NCBI GenBank assembly: GCA_024636495.1
Contig: JAGXGZ010000071.1
Location: 1 to 64,000 of the forward strand
DNA length: 64,000 nucleotides
Direction: 5' to 3'
Source: Roseobacter sp.
GTDB lineage: Bacteria; Pseudomonadota; Alphaproteobacteria; Rhodobacterales; Rhodobacteraceae
The notes beneath the pieces were generated by a model. It saw only the letters and a list, made by a program, of their open reading frames with translations, did no database searches and was not told the origin of the DNA. A program made the position numbers and the translations under genes. This document shows, in pieces, positions 43,051-52,552 of the stretch (the stretch's first letter is position 1; each line of letters starts with the position of its first letter).

Positions 43051-44472
43051 TCAGCTTGGCGCGAGCAGGATCACGCCGGGGTTCATGATGCCATTGGGGT
43101 CAAGGGCCGCTTTAATCGCGCGGATGGCTGAAAGCTTTGCCGGATCGCTATAGCGTTCAAGGTCTTTGACTTTGAGGCGGCCAATTCCGTGTTCGGCGCT
43201 GACCGATCCACCCATGGCGTGCGTCAAATCATGGATTGCCGTTTTGATCTGATCGCGTTCGTCCATATGATCGTGGCGGGATTTTCCGGGCATCGGGAAA
43301 ATATTGTAATGCAGGTTACCATCGCCGACATGGCCAAAGCAGTTAATCCGGAAATCCCCCAAGGCAGCGATCTGTTCTCCGGCTTTGAGGATAAAATCGG
43401 GGATCGCGCCCAGCGGCACCGAGATATCATGACTTGAGACAGAACCGATCTTGCGATTGGCATGGGGGATCATTTCACGGATCGCCCAAAAATCGTCTGA
43501 TTGCTGCTGGCTTTGCGCGATCAGGCCATCGGTGACAAGATCAGCCTCCATGGCGGTCTCGAACAACGTTTCCAGGGACGTAGCCGGATCAAGATCGCCG
43601 CTGAGGCCCAGTTCGATCAGCACGCACCAATGCGGGGCTGTGGCAAAGGGTTGCCGCAGGTCAGGCATCGTTTCGGCCAGAAAATCAAAGCCCATCTTGT
43701 TCATGATCTCGAATGCGCTGATCATTTCGCCCAGTTGATCGCGGGCAAGGGAAAGCAGTTTGAGGGCGGCGGCGGGTGAGCGGACGACAAGCAGCGCTGT
43801 GCCGGACTTGGGCGGGCGCGCGAAAAGCTTAAGCGCCGCTGCCGTGATGATCCCCAATGTCCCCTCCGCCCCGATCAGCAAATGGCGCAGATCGTAGCCG
43901 GTGTTGTTTTTGCGCAGCCGCGTGAGGCCGTTCCAGATCTGACCATCGGGCAAGACCGCCTCGAGGCCCAAACACAGATCCCGCGCATTGCCATAGCGCA
44001 AAACGCCCGTACCGCCTGCGTTCGTCGCGAGGTTTCCCCCGATACGGGCCGATCCTTGAGCGGCGAGCGTCAGGGGGAAAAGACGGTCCACGCCTTGCGC
44101 CGCATCTTGCACGTCAGACAGGATCACCCCCGCCTCGACCACAAGCACGTTTTCGTCAGGATAGACCGCCCTGACCTTGTTCATCCGCTCGAGCGACAAG
44201 ATCAATGGCGCGGGACCGTCTTCGGCCACCTGCCCCCCAACCAGACCCGTACCCCCGCCGTAGGGAATAACGCCGACGCGCGCGGCATTGGCGTGGCGGA
44301 TCAGGGTTGATACCTCTTGCGCATCACGTGGCAGGGCCAAAATAGCCGTTTGCCCTGCGTAAAGACCGCGAGGTTCTTCAAGATATCGTGGCTCGACGGG
44401 GCGGAAAACCTCGGAGGGGAGATCGGCACGCAAAGCGGCCTCGAAGGCGGGATCGGCGGGGTTCAATTTCAT
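43051..44472 (-). CDS. FAD-linked oxidase (D-lactate/2-hydroxyacid dehydrogenase type)
   Basis: A 473-residue flavoprotein of the GlcD/D-2-hydroxyglutarate dehydrogenase type. The FAD-binding PCMH domain has VGVIPYGGGTGLVGGQV and RIGGNLATNAGGTGVLRYGN; the C-terminal domain has FGHVGDGNLHYNIF and SVSAEHGIGRLKV. It oxidises a 2-hydroxy acid to the keto acid; the precise substrate is open. No FeS partner gene (glcF-like) is adjacent. Confidence 0.9.
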   Translation of the reverse strand: MKLNPADPAFEAALRADLPSEVFRPVEPRYLEEPRGLYAGQTAILALPRDAQEVSTLIRHANAARVGVIPYGGGTGLVGGQVAEDGPAPLILSLERMNKVRAVYPDENVLVVEAGVILSDVQDAAQGVDRLFPLTLAAQGSARIGGNLATNAGGTGVLRYGNARDLCLGLEAVLPDGQIWNGLTRLRKNNTGYDLRHLLIGAEGTLGIITAAALKLFARPPKSGTALLVVRSPAAALKLLSLARDQLGEMISAFEIMNKMGFDFLAETMPDLRQPFATAPHWCVLIELGLSGDLDPATSLETLFETAMEADLVTDGLIAQSQQQSDDFWAIREMIPHANRKIGSVSSHDISVPLGAIPDFILKAGEQIAALGDFRINCFGHVGDGNLHYNIFPMPGKSRHDHMDERDQIKTAIHDLTHAMGGSVSAEHGIGRLKVKDLERYSDPAKLSAIRAIKAALDPNGIMNPGVILLAPS

Positions 44473-44512
44473 CCGCTATTGATCGCGCTGCCAGACATGA
44501 CATGCAAGCCGC

Positions 44513-45337
44513 TTAATTGTCGCTGCGCAGATATTGCGGGCGCAGCACCATGATTGTGGGCCGCGAAGGCAACCTGTCGCGGGACACATCCAAAGACGGT
44601 CCTTCCACGTTGATGACCGTAAATTCATCCGCCATGCCAGTTAGAAAATCATCCAGCCCAAAGTCGGAAAACCAGTGCATCGGGATGACGATCGACGATT
44701 TCAGACGTTTTAGAATGCGGATCATCGAAGGCTGGTCCAAAGTATAGCCCCCATCCACCGGGGCCATCACCACATCCAACCGCCCAATGGCTGCGTATTG
44801 CGCCGCGTCGGGCTCATGATGCAGATGCCCCAGATGACCGATGCAAAGACCTGCCATCTCGAAGATGAATATCGAATTGCCCTCGACTTCGACACCCGAG
44901 AATTGAGAACGGATATCAGTCGAGACATTGCGGATCAGCACCTCGCCAAGATCCAGCTTGTGATCAATGCCTTGGCCGAATTCGCCCCATCCGGGCAGAA
45001 CATGCGGGATGGCCGGGTCAGGCGCGGCCGTGAAATGGCTGCCGTGGGCGCGGTTCATTGTGACCACATCGGGGATCAGCGGCAGGGTGCCGGTAAATCC
45101 GGTAAAGTCAGTTACCATATTCAAACCACCATGGCTGCGGATCAGAAAGCTGGCATGCGCGACATAGTGCAGATGTACCGTTTCAGGCGCGACCTGAGGC
45201 AGGCTGGCGAGGGTGACGTATTCCATACCCGGAGCGGCATCCGCCAGCGCGATACAATGGCTGGGCGTACGGGTTTGAATTTGCGCCTGAGCCATCGGGG
45301 CCAGCAGGGACAAGGCTGCGATCAGACGGATAAGCAT
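44513..45337 (-). CDS. Secreted MBL-fold metallohydrolase-like protein
   Basis: About 274 residues from the ATG at 45337, which follows GGAGGATCGCCC. It has a signal peptide (LIRLIAALSLLAPMAQAQ). The fold of UlaG-like metallo-beta-lactamases is suggested by HYVAHASFLIRSHGGLNMVT, CIGHLGHLHHEPD, DVVMAPVDGGYTLD and VIPMHWFSD. The classic HxHxDH is replaced by NRAHGSHF, so the metal site is partly altered. Periplasmic; substrate unknown. Confidence 0.82.
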   Translation of the reverse strand: MLIRLIAALSLLAPMAQAQIQTRTPSHCIALADAAPGMEYVTLASLPQVAPETVHLHYVAHASFLIRSHGGLNMVTDFTGFTGTLPLIPDVVTMNRAHGSHFTAAPDPAIPHVLPGWGEFGQGIDHKLDLGEVLIRNVSTDIRSQFSGVEVEGNSIFIFEMAGLCIGHLGHLHHEPDAAQYAAIGRLDVVMAPVDGGYTLDQPSMIRILKRLKSSIVIPMHWFSDFGLDDFLTGMADEFTVINVEGPSLDVSRDRLPSRPTIMVLRPQYLRSDN

Positions 45338-45408
45338 GGGCGATCCTCCTTTACTTGAAAAAGGATACCGCAAAAATACCGTCTGTCGCGGGGCTTTATG
45401 ACGCAGGG

Positions 45409-46194
45409 TTAGCGTAAGATCGGCGGTTTGCTTGGGTCAGAGCCGGGGGCTTGCATCCGCGGGGTCTTTTGCAGAGGCTCCATCTGGGGCAAATCGAACC
45501 GCAAGCCCACCTTGGACAGCTTTTCGACCGTGGGATCGGTGGGCGCGAAAAATCCTACGTCCATGGCCCCGGCTTCGATCCCCGAAAAGGTCAATGCCTC
45601 GGACGCGGCGCGCACCAACGCATCTTGGGCGCGAGGAATCGCGCCCACAAAGCCCAACAGATGCCCACGCCCGCCCCCCTGATATTCTACACCGACAAGC
45701 CACGCGCCCGCCGCCATGCCCGTCGCTGTCGCCAGCTTGGCGTCAATCGCGGCGATCAGCGTTTCGGGCAACCCCTTTGGGGGGATCACGCGTTCGATCT
45801 TGGCCTCGACCTGACCGGGCGCGTGGGAAAGCGTGTCGCGCAGCCATGCCACAGCGCTATCGGGCAGCAAAATGGCCGATGGGGCGACACTGATATTTAC
45901 CGCCATGCCAAGCGGTTGCCCGTCGAGCATCCCCGCAATCGCACGTCCCGACAGGGCCACATAGGGGGCCGCGTGGCCGACATAGGCCGCCAGCCGCTCG
46001 ATCCGGTCAAAGACCAGAACATAGGCTTCATCCAGCAACACCGGGCTGACCTGATCGGCATCGGGCTCATCCTCAAGCAGCATAAACAGCTCGACGTCCG
46101 CCATGCGTTCGTAAAACCGCAAGCGGGCGGCGTCATTGCCCTCGTCCGCCATCATGGCGGCGTGGGCGGTATCCAGCGGCGTGGCTTCAGTCAT
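45409..46194 (-). CDS. SseB family protein
   Basis: A 261-residue protein with an N-terminal SseB domain (FYERMADVELFMLLEDEP, VLVFDRIERLAAYVGHAAPY, SGRAIAGMLDGQPLGMAVNI) and a C-terminal SseB-like half. The role of this family outside enterics is unknown; it may bind or stabilise other proteins. It overlaps the uracil-DNA glycosylase-like gene upstream by 8 bases. Confidence 0.85.
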   Translation of the reverse strand: MTEATPLDTAHAAMMADEGNDAARLRFYERMADVELFMLLEDEPDADQVSPVLLDEAYVLVFDRIERLAAYVGHAAPYVALSGRAIAGMLDGQPLGMAVNISVAPSAILLPDSAVAWLRDTLSHAPGQVEAKIERVIPPKGLPETLIAAIDAKLATATGMAAGAWLVGVEYQGGGRGHLLGFVGAIPRAQDALVRAASEALTFSGIEAGAMDVGFFAPTDPTVEKLSKVGLRFDLPQMEPLQKTPRMQAPGSDPSKPPILR

Positions 46195-46774
46195 GCATCA
46201 CATCCCTTACAACAGCGCGGAGACGAGGAAGCACATCTTCCTCGAACCACGAATTTTTCTTTAGCCATCCGGTATTGCGCCACGACGGATGAGGCAAGGC
46301 AAAGACACCCGGCGGATGGTCGCGCCAACGGGCAACTGCATCCGTCACGGTCGTGAAGTCAGCTAAATGATAGCGCATCGCATGACCACCGATAAGGATC
46401 GTCAAGCGGATGTCCGGCACGCAGGCCAAGGCGCTTGCCCGCCAAGTCTTGGCACAAATCGGGGGCGGCGGCAGGTCGCTTCCATTGGCATCATAGCCGG
46501 GAAAGCAGAACGCCATCGGGATGATCGCGACACGCCCCCGGTCGTAGAATGCATCTTCGTCCAACCCCAACCAGTCCCGCAAGCGCACGCCAGAGGCATC
46601 CCAAAAAGGCGTGTTGGCCTCGTGAACGCGCAGGCCCGGTGCCTGGCTCGCGATTAGCAGCCTTGCGCCGGGTTGGAACCAGACCACGGGATTGGGTTGA
46701 TGCGCAGTGGCCGTTGCGGCAAAACGCTCAGCGCATAGGGTACAATTGTGCAAGTCTGGTCGGATATCAGGCAT
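46187..46774 (-). CDS. Uracil-DNA glycosylase family protein
   Basis: A 195-residue UDG-superfamily protein. It has an N-terminal Cys pair (HNCTLC), the motif LLIASQAPGLRVHEANTPFW, a Pro-rich loop (LPPPPICAKTW) and the C-terminal HPSWRNTGWLKKNSWFEED. The active-site GQDPY of family 1 is replaced by SQAPG, so the activity in uracil repair is uncertain. It precedes and overlaps the sseB-like gene. Confidence 0.85.
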   Translation of the reverse strand: MPDIRPDLHNCTLCAERFAATATAHQPNPVVWFQPGARLLIASQAPGLRVHEANTPFWDASGVRLRDWLGLDEDAFYDRGRVAIIPMAFCFPGYDANGSDLPPPPICAKTWRASALACVPDIRLTILIGGHAMRYHLADFTTVTDAVARWRDHPPGVFALPHPSWRNTGWLKKNSWFEEDVLPRLRAVVRDVMHD

Positions 46775-46836
46775 CCGCCTTAAATAGCGGGTCTATCTGG
46801 GGTTTCAAACCAAACGCTAAAATCGAGGAGCTCGTT

Positions 46837-46856
46837 ATTTCGACATTTCTCGAAAT
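46837..46856. promoter_or_regulatory. Candidate ArsR operator
   Basis: ATTTCG (46837-46842) and CGAAAT (46851-46856) form an inverted repeat 40 bases ahead of the arsR-type gene. A second imperfect palindrome, TATTTC...GAAATA, overlaps the start codon. Self-repression by a metal-sensing ArsR would use such a site. Confidence 0.45.
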
Positions 46857-46895
46857 GATCTTGACCCAGACCAAAAATACTATATTTCTAGAAGT

Positions 46896-47240
46896 ATGGA
46901 AATAAATATATCCTTGCCGCCCGACTTAACCCTGACCGCCGCGCGATTTGCCGCGTTGGGGTCAGAACAGCGGCTGCACGTCTTGCGCGTGTTGGTCCGA
47001 GCCGGCCCGGAGGGTCTTACCATCGGAACGCTGGGCGCGCGGACTGAAATCACCGGATCAACCCTGACACATCACGTCAAACTGTTGGTGGCAGCGGGAT
47101 TGGTACAACAGAAAAAGCAGGGTCGCACCATCATCTGCGCCGCCGTCGCCCATCAGGCGGTGCAAGATATGTCGATGTTTTTGCTAACCGAATGTTGCGC
47201 AGATGCAGACGCCCCCTGCCCTAACCATCCACACCTCTAG
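46896..47240 (+). CDS. ArsR/SmtB family metal-responsive repressor
   Basis: A 114-residue winged-helix protein: ARFAALGSEQRLHVLRVLVR, recognition helix region TEITGSTLTHHVKLLVAAGL and wing QQKKQGRTIICA. The C-terminal ECCADADAPC offers cysteines for metal binding. The adjoining gene encodes a CDF exporter 11 bases downstream, so it likely senses zinc or a similar ion and represses both genes. Confidence 0.88.
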   Translation: MEINISLPPDLTLTAARFAALGSEQRLHVLRVLVRAGPEGLTIGTLGARTEITGSTLTHHVKLLVAAGLVQQKKQGRTIICAAVAHQAVQDMSMFLLTECCADADAPCPNHPHL

Positions 47241-47251
47241 AAAGCTGCCGC

Positions 47252-48151
47252 ATGTCCCACGCCCATCATCACGTCGATCCAGACGCAGGCGACGGTAAAA
47301 TCGCAATCGCCGTCGCGATCAATCTTGGCCTGACCGTTGCGCAGATCATCGGTGGCTTGGTGTCGGGCAGCTTGTCTTTGATTGCCGATGCGCTGCATAA
47401 TTTCAGCGATGCAATTGCACTGATCATCGCTTTTGGTGCCCGCAAAATCGCCCGCCGCCCGGCGAACGAAAACATGACCTTTGGCTATGGCCGGATCGAA
47501 GTCGTCGCGGCGCTTATCAACTACACCACGTTGATCATGATCGGCCTTTATCTGATCTACGAGGCGATCGTGCGGCTTTGGGATCCATCGCCCGTGGCAG
47601 GTTGGATCGTGATTGGGGTCGCAGCAATTGCCCTGCTGGTCGATCTGGGGACCGCCGCGCTCACCTACAAAGCGTCGAAAAGCAGCGTCAATATTCGTGC
47701 CGCGTTCTTGCACAATGTCGCAGATGCATTGGGGTCGGTTGCGGTAATCATCGCGGGTACACTGGTGCTTTTGTTCGGGTGGGTTTGGGTTGATCCGATT
47801 GCGACACTTTTGATCGCGGGGTACATCCTGTGGCAATCGGCGACCGAACTTCCCGGGGTTGTGCGTGTCTTGATGTTGGCACGACCGTCGGACATCGAAA
47901 CCGAAAACGTCATTCAGACCATGCGGTTGGTTCCGGGTGTCGCAGGTATCCACCACGTGCATCTATGGATGATGCAAGAGCATGGAAGCGCGCTGGATGC
48001 GCATGTTGTCACAGCCCCCGGCACCGATCACAGTGATCTGCGCAAAGCATTGAAATCAAAATTGAAAGATAGGTTTAACCTGCATCATATGACACTTGAG
48101 CTTGAGACAGAAGCGGATCAATGCAAACATCCGGCGACGATTGGGCATTAG
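47252..48151 (+). CDS. CDF family cation efflux protein (ZitB/CzcD type)
   Basis: Proton-coupled divalent cation exporter. The 299-residue protein starts with a His-rich MSHAHHHVD, has six helices, and carries the transport-site residues in LIADALHNFSDAIALIIAF (HxxxD) and AFLHNVADALGSVAVII. A cytoplasmic C-terminal domain (GIHHVHLWMMQEHGSALDAH) follows. Zinc is the most common substrate of this group. It is co-transcribed with the ArsR gene. Confidence 0.92.
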   Translation: MSHAHHHVDPDAGDGKIAIAVAINLGLTVAQIIGGLVSGSLSLIADALHNFSDAIALIIAFGARKIARRPANENMTFGYGRIEVVAALINYTTLIMIGLYLIYEAIVRLWDPSPVAGWIVIGVAAIALLVDLGTAALTYKASKSSVNIRAAFLHNVADALGSVAVIIAGTLVLLFGWVWVDPIATLLIAGYILWQSATELPGVVRVLMLARPSDIETENVIQTMRLVPGVAGIHHVHLWMMQEHGSALDAHVVTAPGTDHSDLRKALKSKLKDRFNLHHMTLELETEADQCKHPATIGH

Positions 48152-48355
48152 ATGGAAACAATGTCTCTGGGATGGGACAGAATTTGGCTCACCTTATGTT
48201 GATCGTCACAAGGCGGCTCCCTGCCATGGCACCGCCAGTCCTTGTTGTACTTTTGTTTCAGGATCGGACATAATGTAGTCTAATTCATAAGATAGATATC
48301 TGCCAATCCTCCGCTAAAAGGAGGTCTATAAAACACAGCGCAAACCGGAGCAGCC

Positions 48356-49015
48356 ATGCTGGAATTCGACAATGTATCCAAGTCGTTTTGGACAGGTACA
48401 CAGCACAAGGTCATTCTTGACCATGTGTCGTTTCGCGTTGAATTGGGCACTTCACTGGGCATCATGGCCCCGAACGGGACAGGCAAAACCACGCTAATCA
48501 ACATGATGGCAGGGCTTGAAATGCCCGACGAGGGAGAGATCAGGCGCAATTGCAACATCAGCTTTCCGCTTGGTTTTATGGGCGGCGTTGTTAGCAAAGT
48601 GTCCGCGATGGAGAACGCGCGGTATATCGCGCGGCTTTACGGTCTTGATCCCGATTATGTCGAAAGTTTTTGCCGCTGGCTGTGTGGCTTGGGTGAATAT
48701 TTCGACCAGCCAATAGGTACTTATTCAGCCGGTATGCGCGGGCGGTTTTCCTTTGCCCTATTGCTGGCCCTTGATTTCGACATCTATTTGATAGACGAGG
48801 GCATGCCGACAACCACGGACGTTGAATTCAATCGCAAGGCAGGCGAAATCCTGAAAGAACGGTTGCGCACAACGACCATCATCATCGTATCGCACCAAGC
48901 CGAAACGCTTGAGCAATACGCGCGTTCCGCTGCCGTACTACTGGGCGGAAAGCTTCATATATTCGACACGTTGGAAGAGGCTAAGCAGGTTTATGACTAC
49001 GAAACCAAAAGCTAG
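48356..49015 (+). CDS. kpsT: Capsule polysaccharide export ATPase (KpsT-like)
   Basis: ATP-binding subunit of an ABC-2 exporter for capsular polysaccharide. The 219-residue protein has Walker A APNGTGKTT (most homologues have GRNGAGKS), the signature region TYSAGMRGRFSFALLLALDF, Walker B IYLIDEGMPTTTD and H-loop IIVSHQAE. SAGMRGR in place of SGGM is usual for this subfamily. GGAGCAGCC precedes the start. No kpsM permease gene is adjacent. It overlaps the following kpsE-like gene. Confidence 0.88.
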   Translation: MLEFDNVSKSFWTGTQHKVILDHVSFRVELGTSLGIMAPNGTGKTTLINMMAGLEMPDEGEIRRNCNISFPLGFMGGVVSKVSAMENARYIARLYGLDPDYVESFCRWLCGLGEYFDQPIGTYSAGMRGRFSFALLLALDFDIYLIDEGMPTTTDVEFNRKAGEILKERLRTTTIIIVSHQAETLEQYARSAAVLLGGKLHIFDTLEEAKQVYDYETKS

Positions 49016-50696
49016 AAAATTTCGCATCAGGCGCAGCACGCCCACTGCAACGTCTTCCGAAACACCCCAATCGGCGCAAGCGGATGTTCCTGCTGCGCAA
49101 CCCGCCGCAGCATCTACCGTTGGCCAGCAGCAACCACCCCGCCCTCAAGCCGTGCCTCATCAAGCGCCTATGGGCACCTCTAGTGTCCCCCGTCAAAACA
49201 CCCCAACGCCCCCACCTGCCCGCGAGGGCGAAGTGTCTTCCGCCTCAGAAGTGCATGGCGAGCTGGACATGGATGCGATCCGCCGCGAGGGGCTGACAGG
49301 CCGGCAATTGCGTATGGCGCGCCGCGTCGCCCAAAAGCACGGGCTTGCCCCGACCTCTGATTTTGATGCTGTACGTTTGCTGCGATCAGAAGGGATTGAT
49401 CCCTTCCAACGCTCAAACATGCTGGAGCTTGTGGTCCCCCAAGACGATGAACAAAAGGGCGATTCAGGTCCGCAAAACCGCGTGCAATTGCCCCAAACGA
49501 TACCGTTGGGCGGGAAAAACCTGCCATCGACCGAAGTTAATCCGATGGAACGCCGCATGCGCGAAATCGCGGATATTCAGGCCGACATCACACGCCGCCG
49601 CCGCCGCAAGATGGCGTTGCTCACCGTTCGATTGCTCTTTTTCGTTGGTCTGCCCACGATCATGGGCGGGTACTATTTCTACAATATCGCCACCCCTATG
49701 TACGCAACCGACAGCCAGTTCTTGATCATCCAGAACGAAGGCGGCGGCGGCCTTGGGCCGTTGGGCGGCCTGCTGCCGACCCAGTTTGCGAATTCGGCCG
49801 ACAGTATCGCGACACAAAGCTACCTTCAGTCCAAGGACGCGATGCTGCGTCTGGACAAGGATGTCGGATTTATCTCGCATTTCTCGCAGCCCGATATTGA
49901 TCCGATCCAGCGAATGAACCCGGACGCATCAAATGAAGAGGCGTATAAATTCTATAAGAAAAACGTTCAGATCGGCTATGACCCGACCGAGGGGATGATC
50001 AGGATGGAAGTCATTGCCGCAAATCCCGAAGTTGCCGCAAATTTTTCGGAACGCCTGCTTGATTACGCCGAAGAGCGCGTGAACGGCCTGTCTCAACAAA
50101 AGCGCGAAGACGGGATGCGTGATGCTTTGGCAGCCTATGAACAAACCGTCGTACAACGCCGCGAGGCGCAAGAAGCGTTAATCAAACTTCAGGTCGAAAA
50201 CGGGGTCGATCCCGAAGCTGTCATCGCGTCGATCCGCGGCCAGATCAGCAATTATGAAAACCTTCTGCTGGAAAAAGAGCTTGAGTTGGCGGCGTTGCTG
50301 GACAACCCGCGCCCCAACCGCGCCAAGGTCGATGGTGTGCAAGGCGACGTCAGACGGATCAGCGCACAGCTTGAGAAGCTTAACGAGCGGATGAACAACG
50401 CGACCGAGGGGACAAATTCGCTGGCGCAACAAGCAGTTAGCCTACAATTAGCGCAGGCTGATCTCGGAGCAGCCGATATGGCGCTACAATCCTCGCAAAC
50501 GCAAATGGAACAGGCACGGACCGAAGCACAGCGGCAAGTGCGCTATTTAACGATCGCCGTGCGTCCCGTCGCATCGCAAACGCCGTCCTACCCTCGCAGG
50601 TTCGAGAACACGATTTTGACATTCCTGATCTTTGCGGGCATCTACCTGATGCTGTCACTGACCGCGTCAATCCTCAAAGAACAGGTAACAAAATGA
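48993..50696 (+). CDS. kpsE: Capsule export inner-membrane protein (KpsE-like)
   Basis: Polysaccharide co-polymerase-type protein spanning the inner membrane and periplasm. From the ATG at 48993 (23-base overlap with kpsT) it has 567 residues: a long disordered Pro/Ala/Gln-rich head (about 1-200), a first membrane helix (MALLTVRLLFFVGLPTIMGG), a Wzz-like periplasmic region with coiled coil (REDGMRDALAAYEQTVVQRR) and a C-terminal helix (NTILTFLIFAGIYLMLSLTA). The unusually long head differs from E. coli KpsE of about 380 residues. Confidence 0.85.
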   Translation: MTTKPKARKFRIRRSTPTATSSETPQSAQADVPAAQPAAASTVGQQQPPRPQAVPHQAPMGTSSVPRQNTPTPPPAREGEVSSASEVHGELDMDAIRREGLTGRQLRMARRVAQKHGLAPTSDFDAVRLLRSEGIDPFQRSNMLELVVPQDDEQKGDSGPQNRVQLPQTIPLGGKNLPSTEVNPMERRMREIADIQADITRRRRRKMALLTVRLLFFVGLPTIMGGYYFYNIATPMYATDSQFLIIQNEGGGGLGPLGGLLPTQFANSADSIATQSYLQSKDAMLRLDKDVGFISHFSQPDIDPIQRMNPDASNEEAYKFYKKNVQIGYDPTEGMIRMEVIAANPEVAANFSERLLDYAEERVNGLSQQKREDGMRDALAAYEQTVVQRREAQEALIKLQVENGVDPEAVIASIRGQISNYENLLLEKELELAALLDNPRPNRAKVDGVQGDVRRISAQLEKLNERMNNATEGTNSLAQQAVSLQLAQADLGAADMALQSSQTQMEQARTEAQRQVRYLTIAVRPVASQTPSYPRRFENTILTFLIFAGIYLMLSLTASILKEQVTK

Positions 50697-51526
50697 TCCA
50701 AGTCACCGTTGGAAATGTCGTCATCGGGAATGATCGCCCGTTGACGGTCATAGCCGGCCCTTGCCAATTGGAAAGCGAAACCCACGCTCAGATGATTGCT
50801 GGCCAGATGAAAGAAGCATGCGATGCCGCTGGCGCGCAATTTGTCTTCAAGGCCAGCTATGACAAAGCCAACCGCACCTCACTGGGCGGCAAGCGCGGGC
50901 TTGGCATCGAAGAGGGTCTGCGGGTCTTGCAATCGGTCGGTAAAGCGATTGGCGTGCCGGTCCTGACGGATGTGCACACCGAAGCCCAATGCGCCATTGC
51001 GGCCGAGGCCGTCGATATCTTGCAAATCCCTGCGTTCCTTTGCCGTCAGACAGATATGCTGCTGGCAGCGGGAAACACCGGCAAGGTGGTGAACGTCAAG
51101 AAAGGCCAGTTTCTGGCCCCTTGGGACATGCCCAATGTGGTGTCCAAGATCGAATCGACCGGCAACAAACGCATCCTGCTAACCGAGCGTGGTACTTCTT
51201 TTGGCTATAACACGTTGGTCGCTGACATGCGCAGCCTGCCCCAGATGGCGGCAACAGGCTATCCTGTGGTGATGGACGCGACCCATTCCGTCCAACAACC
51301 CGGCGGTATGGGTGGATCAAGCGGCGGCCAGCGCCAGTTCGCGCCCGTCATGGCGCGGGCAGCTGTTGCGATTGGTGTTGGCGCTGTGTTTATCGAAACC
51401 CACGAAGACCCGGATAATGCGCCGTCGGATGGGCCTAACATGATCTATCTGGATAAGATGCCAGCCCTGATCGCTTCGCTCATGAAATTCGATGCGCTCG
51501 CCAAAGCGGATCCGTTCGAAATCTAG
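50693..51526 (+). CDS. kdsA: 3-deoxy-8-phosphooctulonate synthase (KDO-8-P synthase)
   Basis: Condenses PEP with arabinose-5-phosphate to KDO-8-phosphate. The 277-residue protein contains [72 protein letters not shown] and [20 protein letters not shown]. Overlap with kpsE (4 bases) suggests a role in supplying KDO for a capsule linker as well as for lipopolysaccharide. Its stop codon shares the CTAG palindrome with the trpF stop on the other strand. Confidence 0.95.
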   Translation: MIQVTVGNVVIGNDRPLTVIAGPCQLESETHAQMIAGQMKEACDAAGAQFVFKASYDKANRTSLGGKRGLGIEEGLRVLQSVGKAIGVPVLTDVHTEAQCAIAAEAVDILQIPAFLCRQTDMLLAAGNTGKVVNVKKGQFLAPWDMPNVVSKIESTGNKRILLTERGTSFGYNTLVADMRSLPQMAATGYPVVMDATHSVQQPGGMGGSSGGQRQFAPVMARAAVAIGVGAVFIETHEDPDNAPSDGPNMIYLDKMPALIASLMKFDALAKADPFEI

Positions 51527-52167
51527 GCTTTCGCCGCCTTGCCAAAGGCCGCGATCAACCCTGCATCCTTGACCCCCGGCGCGGATTCTACGCCCGACGA
51601 CACGTCTAGCTGCCGCGCGCCTGTCATATGCACGGCCTCGGCCACACTGTCTGGTGTCAGCCCGCCCGCGAGCATCCAAGGCTTGGGCCAGCGTCGCCCG
51701 GAAATCAAACGCCAGTCAAAGGCCAACCCGTTGCCACCGGGCAAATCGGCCCCCTTTGGCGGCTTGGCATCGACCAAGATCTGATCGGCAACGCGCAGAT
51801 AATCGTCAAGCTGCGGCAAGTCATCTGCATCAGCAACACCGACGGCTTTCATCACGGGCAAACCATAACGGTTTTTGACGTATGCAACGCGCTCTGGGGT
51901 CTCATGACCGTGGAGCTGAAGCATATCAATCGGGACAAGCGCCAACAAAGCGTCCAGAAACGCGTCATCCGCGTCGACCGTAAGCGCCACTTTGCAGATG
52001 CCATCAGGCACCTCAAGCGCCAATAAAGCAGCTTCTTCGAACGTCACATTGCGGGGGGATTTGGCAAAGAAAACAAAGCCTACATAACGCGCGTTCGCAG
52101 CGACTGCCGCTGCGATATCCGCCGCACTGCGTAGGCCGCAGAATTTAACATGGACGTTGGATGCCAT
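51523..52167 (-). CDS. trpF: Phosphoribosylanthranilate isomerase
   Basis: Third specific step of tryptophan synthesis. The 214-residue TIM barrel shows [15 protein letters not shown] (catalytic Cys), [28 protein letters not shown] and the phosphate site [14 protein letters not shown], with the catalytic Asp in [16 protein letters not shown]. It follows lapA at a distance of 34 bases. Confidence 0.95.
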   Translation of the reverse strand: MASNVHVKFCGLRSAADIAAAVAANARYVGFVFFAKSPRNVTFEEAALLALEVPDGICKVALTVDADDAFLDALLALVPIDMLQLHGHETPERVAYVKNRYGLPVMKAVGVADADDLPQLDDYLRVADQILVDAKPPKGADLPGGNGLAFDWRLISGRRWPKPWMLAGGLTPDSVAEAVHMTGARQLDVSSGVESAPGVKDAGLIAAFGKAAKA

Positions 52168-52201
52168 CAGCTACCCTTGAAACTCTGTCACCGCTGGACG
52201 A

Positions 52202-52552
52202 TCAGCTTGCTTGGTCCAGCAGCGCCAGAACGTCGTCCTGACCTTCGTATTTTTCACCCTTCAAGCGGGCCACTTCGCGTTCAAGACGGCGCATTTCACG
52301 CGCTTGGCGCGCAGCTTCGGCGCGTTGGTTATATTCGCGGATCCATTCCCAAACGAATCCGACCAGCAGGCCTGCAATAATGCTGCCCAAGATAACGATA
52401 AATAGCGGCACCTGAATTTCGGGGTTCAAAGCGAAAAAGCCCGATACCTCGGTCGGCAAAATTTTCAGCGACACCAAGGACCGGTTGGCCAAGGCGACGG
52501 CGATCAGGGCCACAGCGAAGATTGCAATACAAAGGTAGCGGACATAACGCAT
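52202..52552 (-). CDS. LapA-domain (DUF1049) membrane protein
   Basis: A 116-residue protein with two membrane helices (LCIAIFAVALIAVALANR and FIVILGSIIAGLLVGFVWEW) and a C-terminal coiled coil (RQAREMRRLEREVARLKGEK). LapA/LapB proteins of enterics regulate lipopolysaccharide synthesis. It lies directly downstream of ihfB, the common place of this gene; the stop of ihfB abuts its start. Confidence 0.88.
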   Translation of the reverse strand: MRYVRYLCIAIFAVALIAVALANRSLVSLKILPTEVSGFFALNPEIQVPLFIVILGSIIAGLLVGFVWEWIREYNQRAEAARQAREMRRLEREVARLKGEKYEGQDDVLALLDQAS

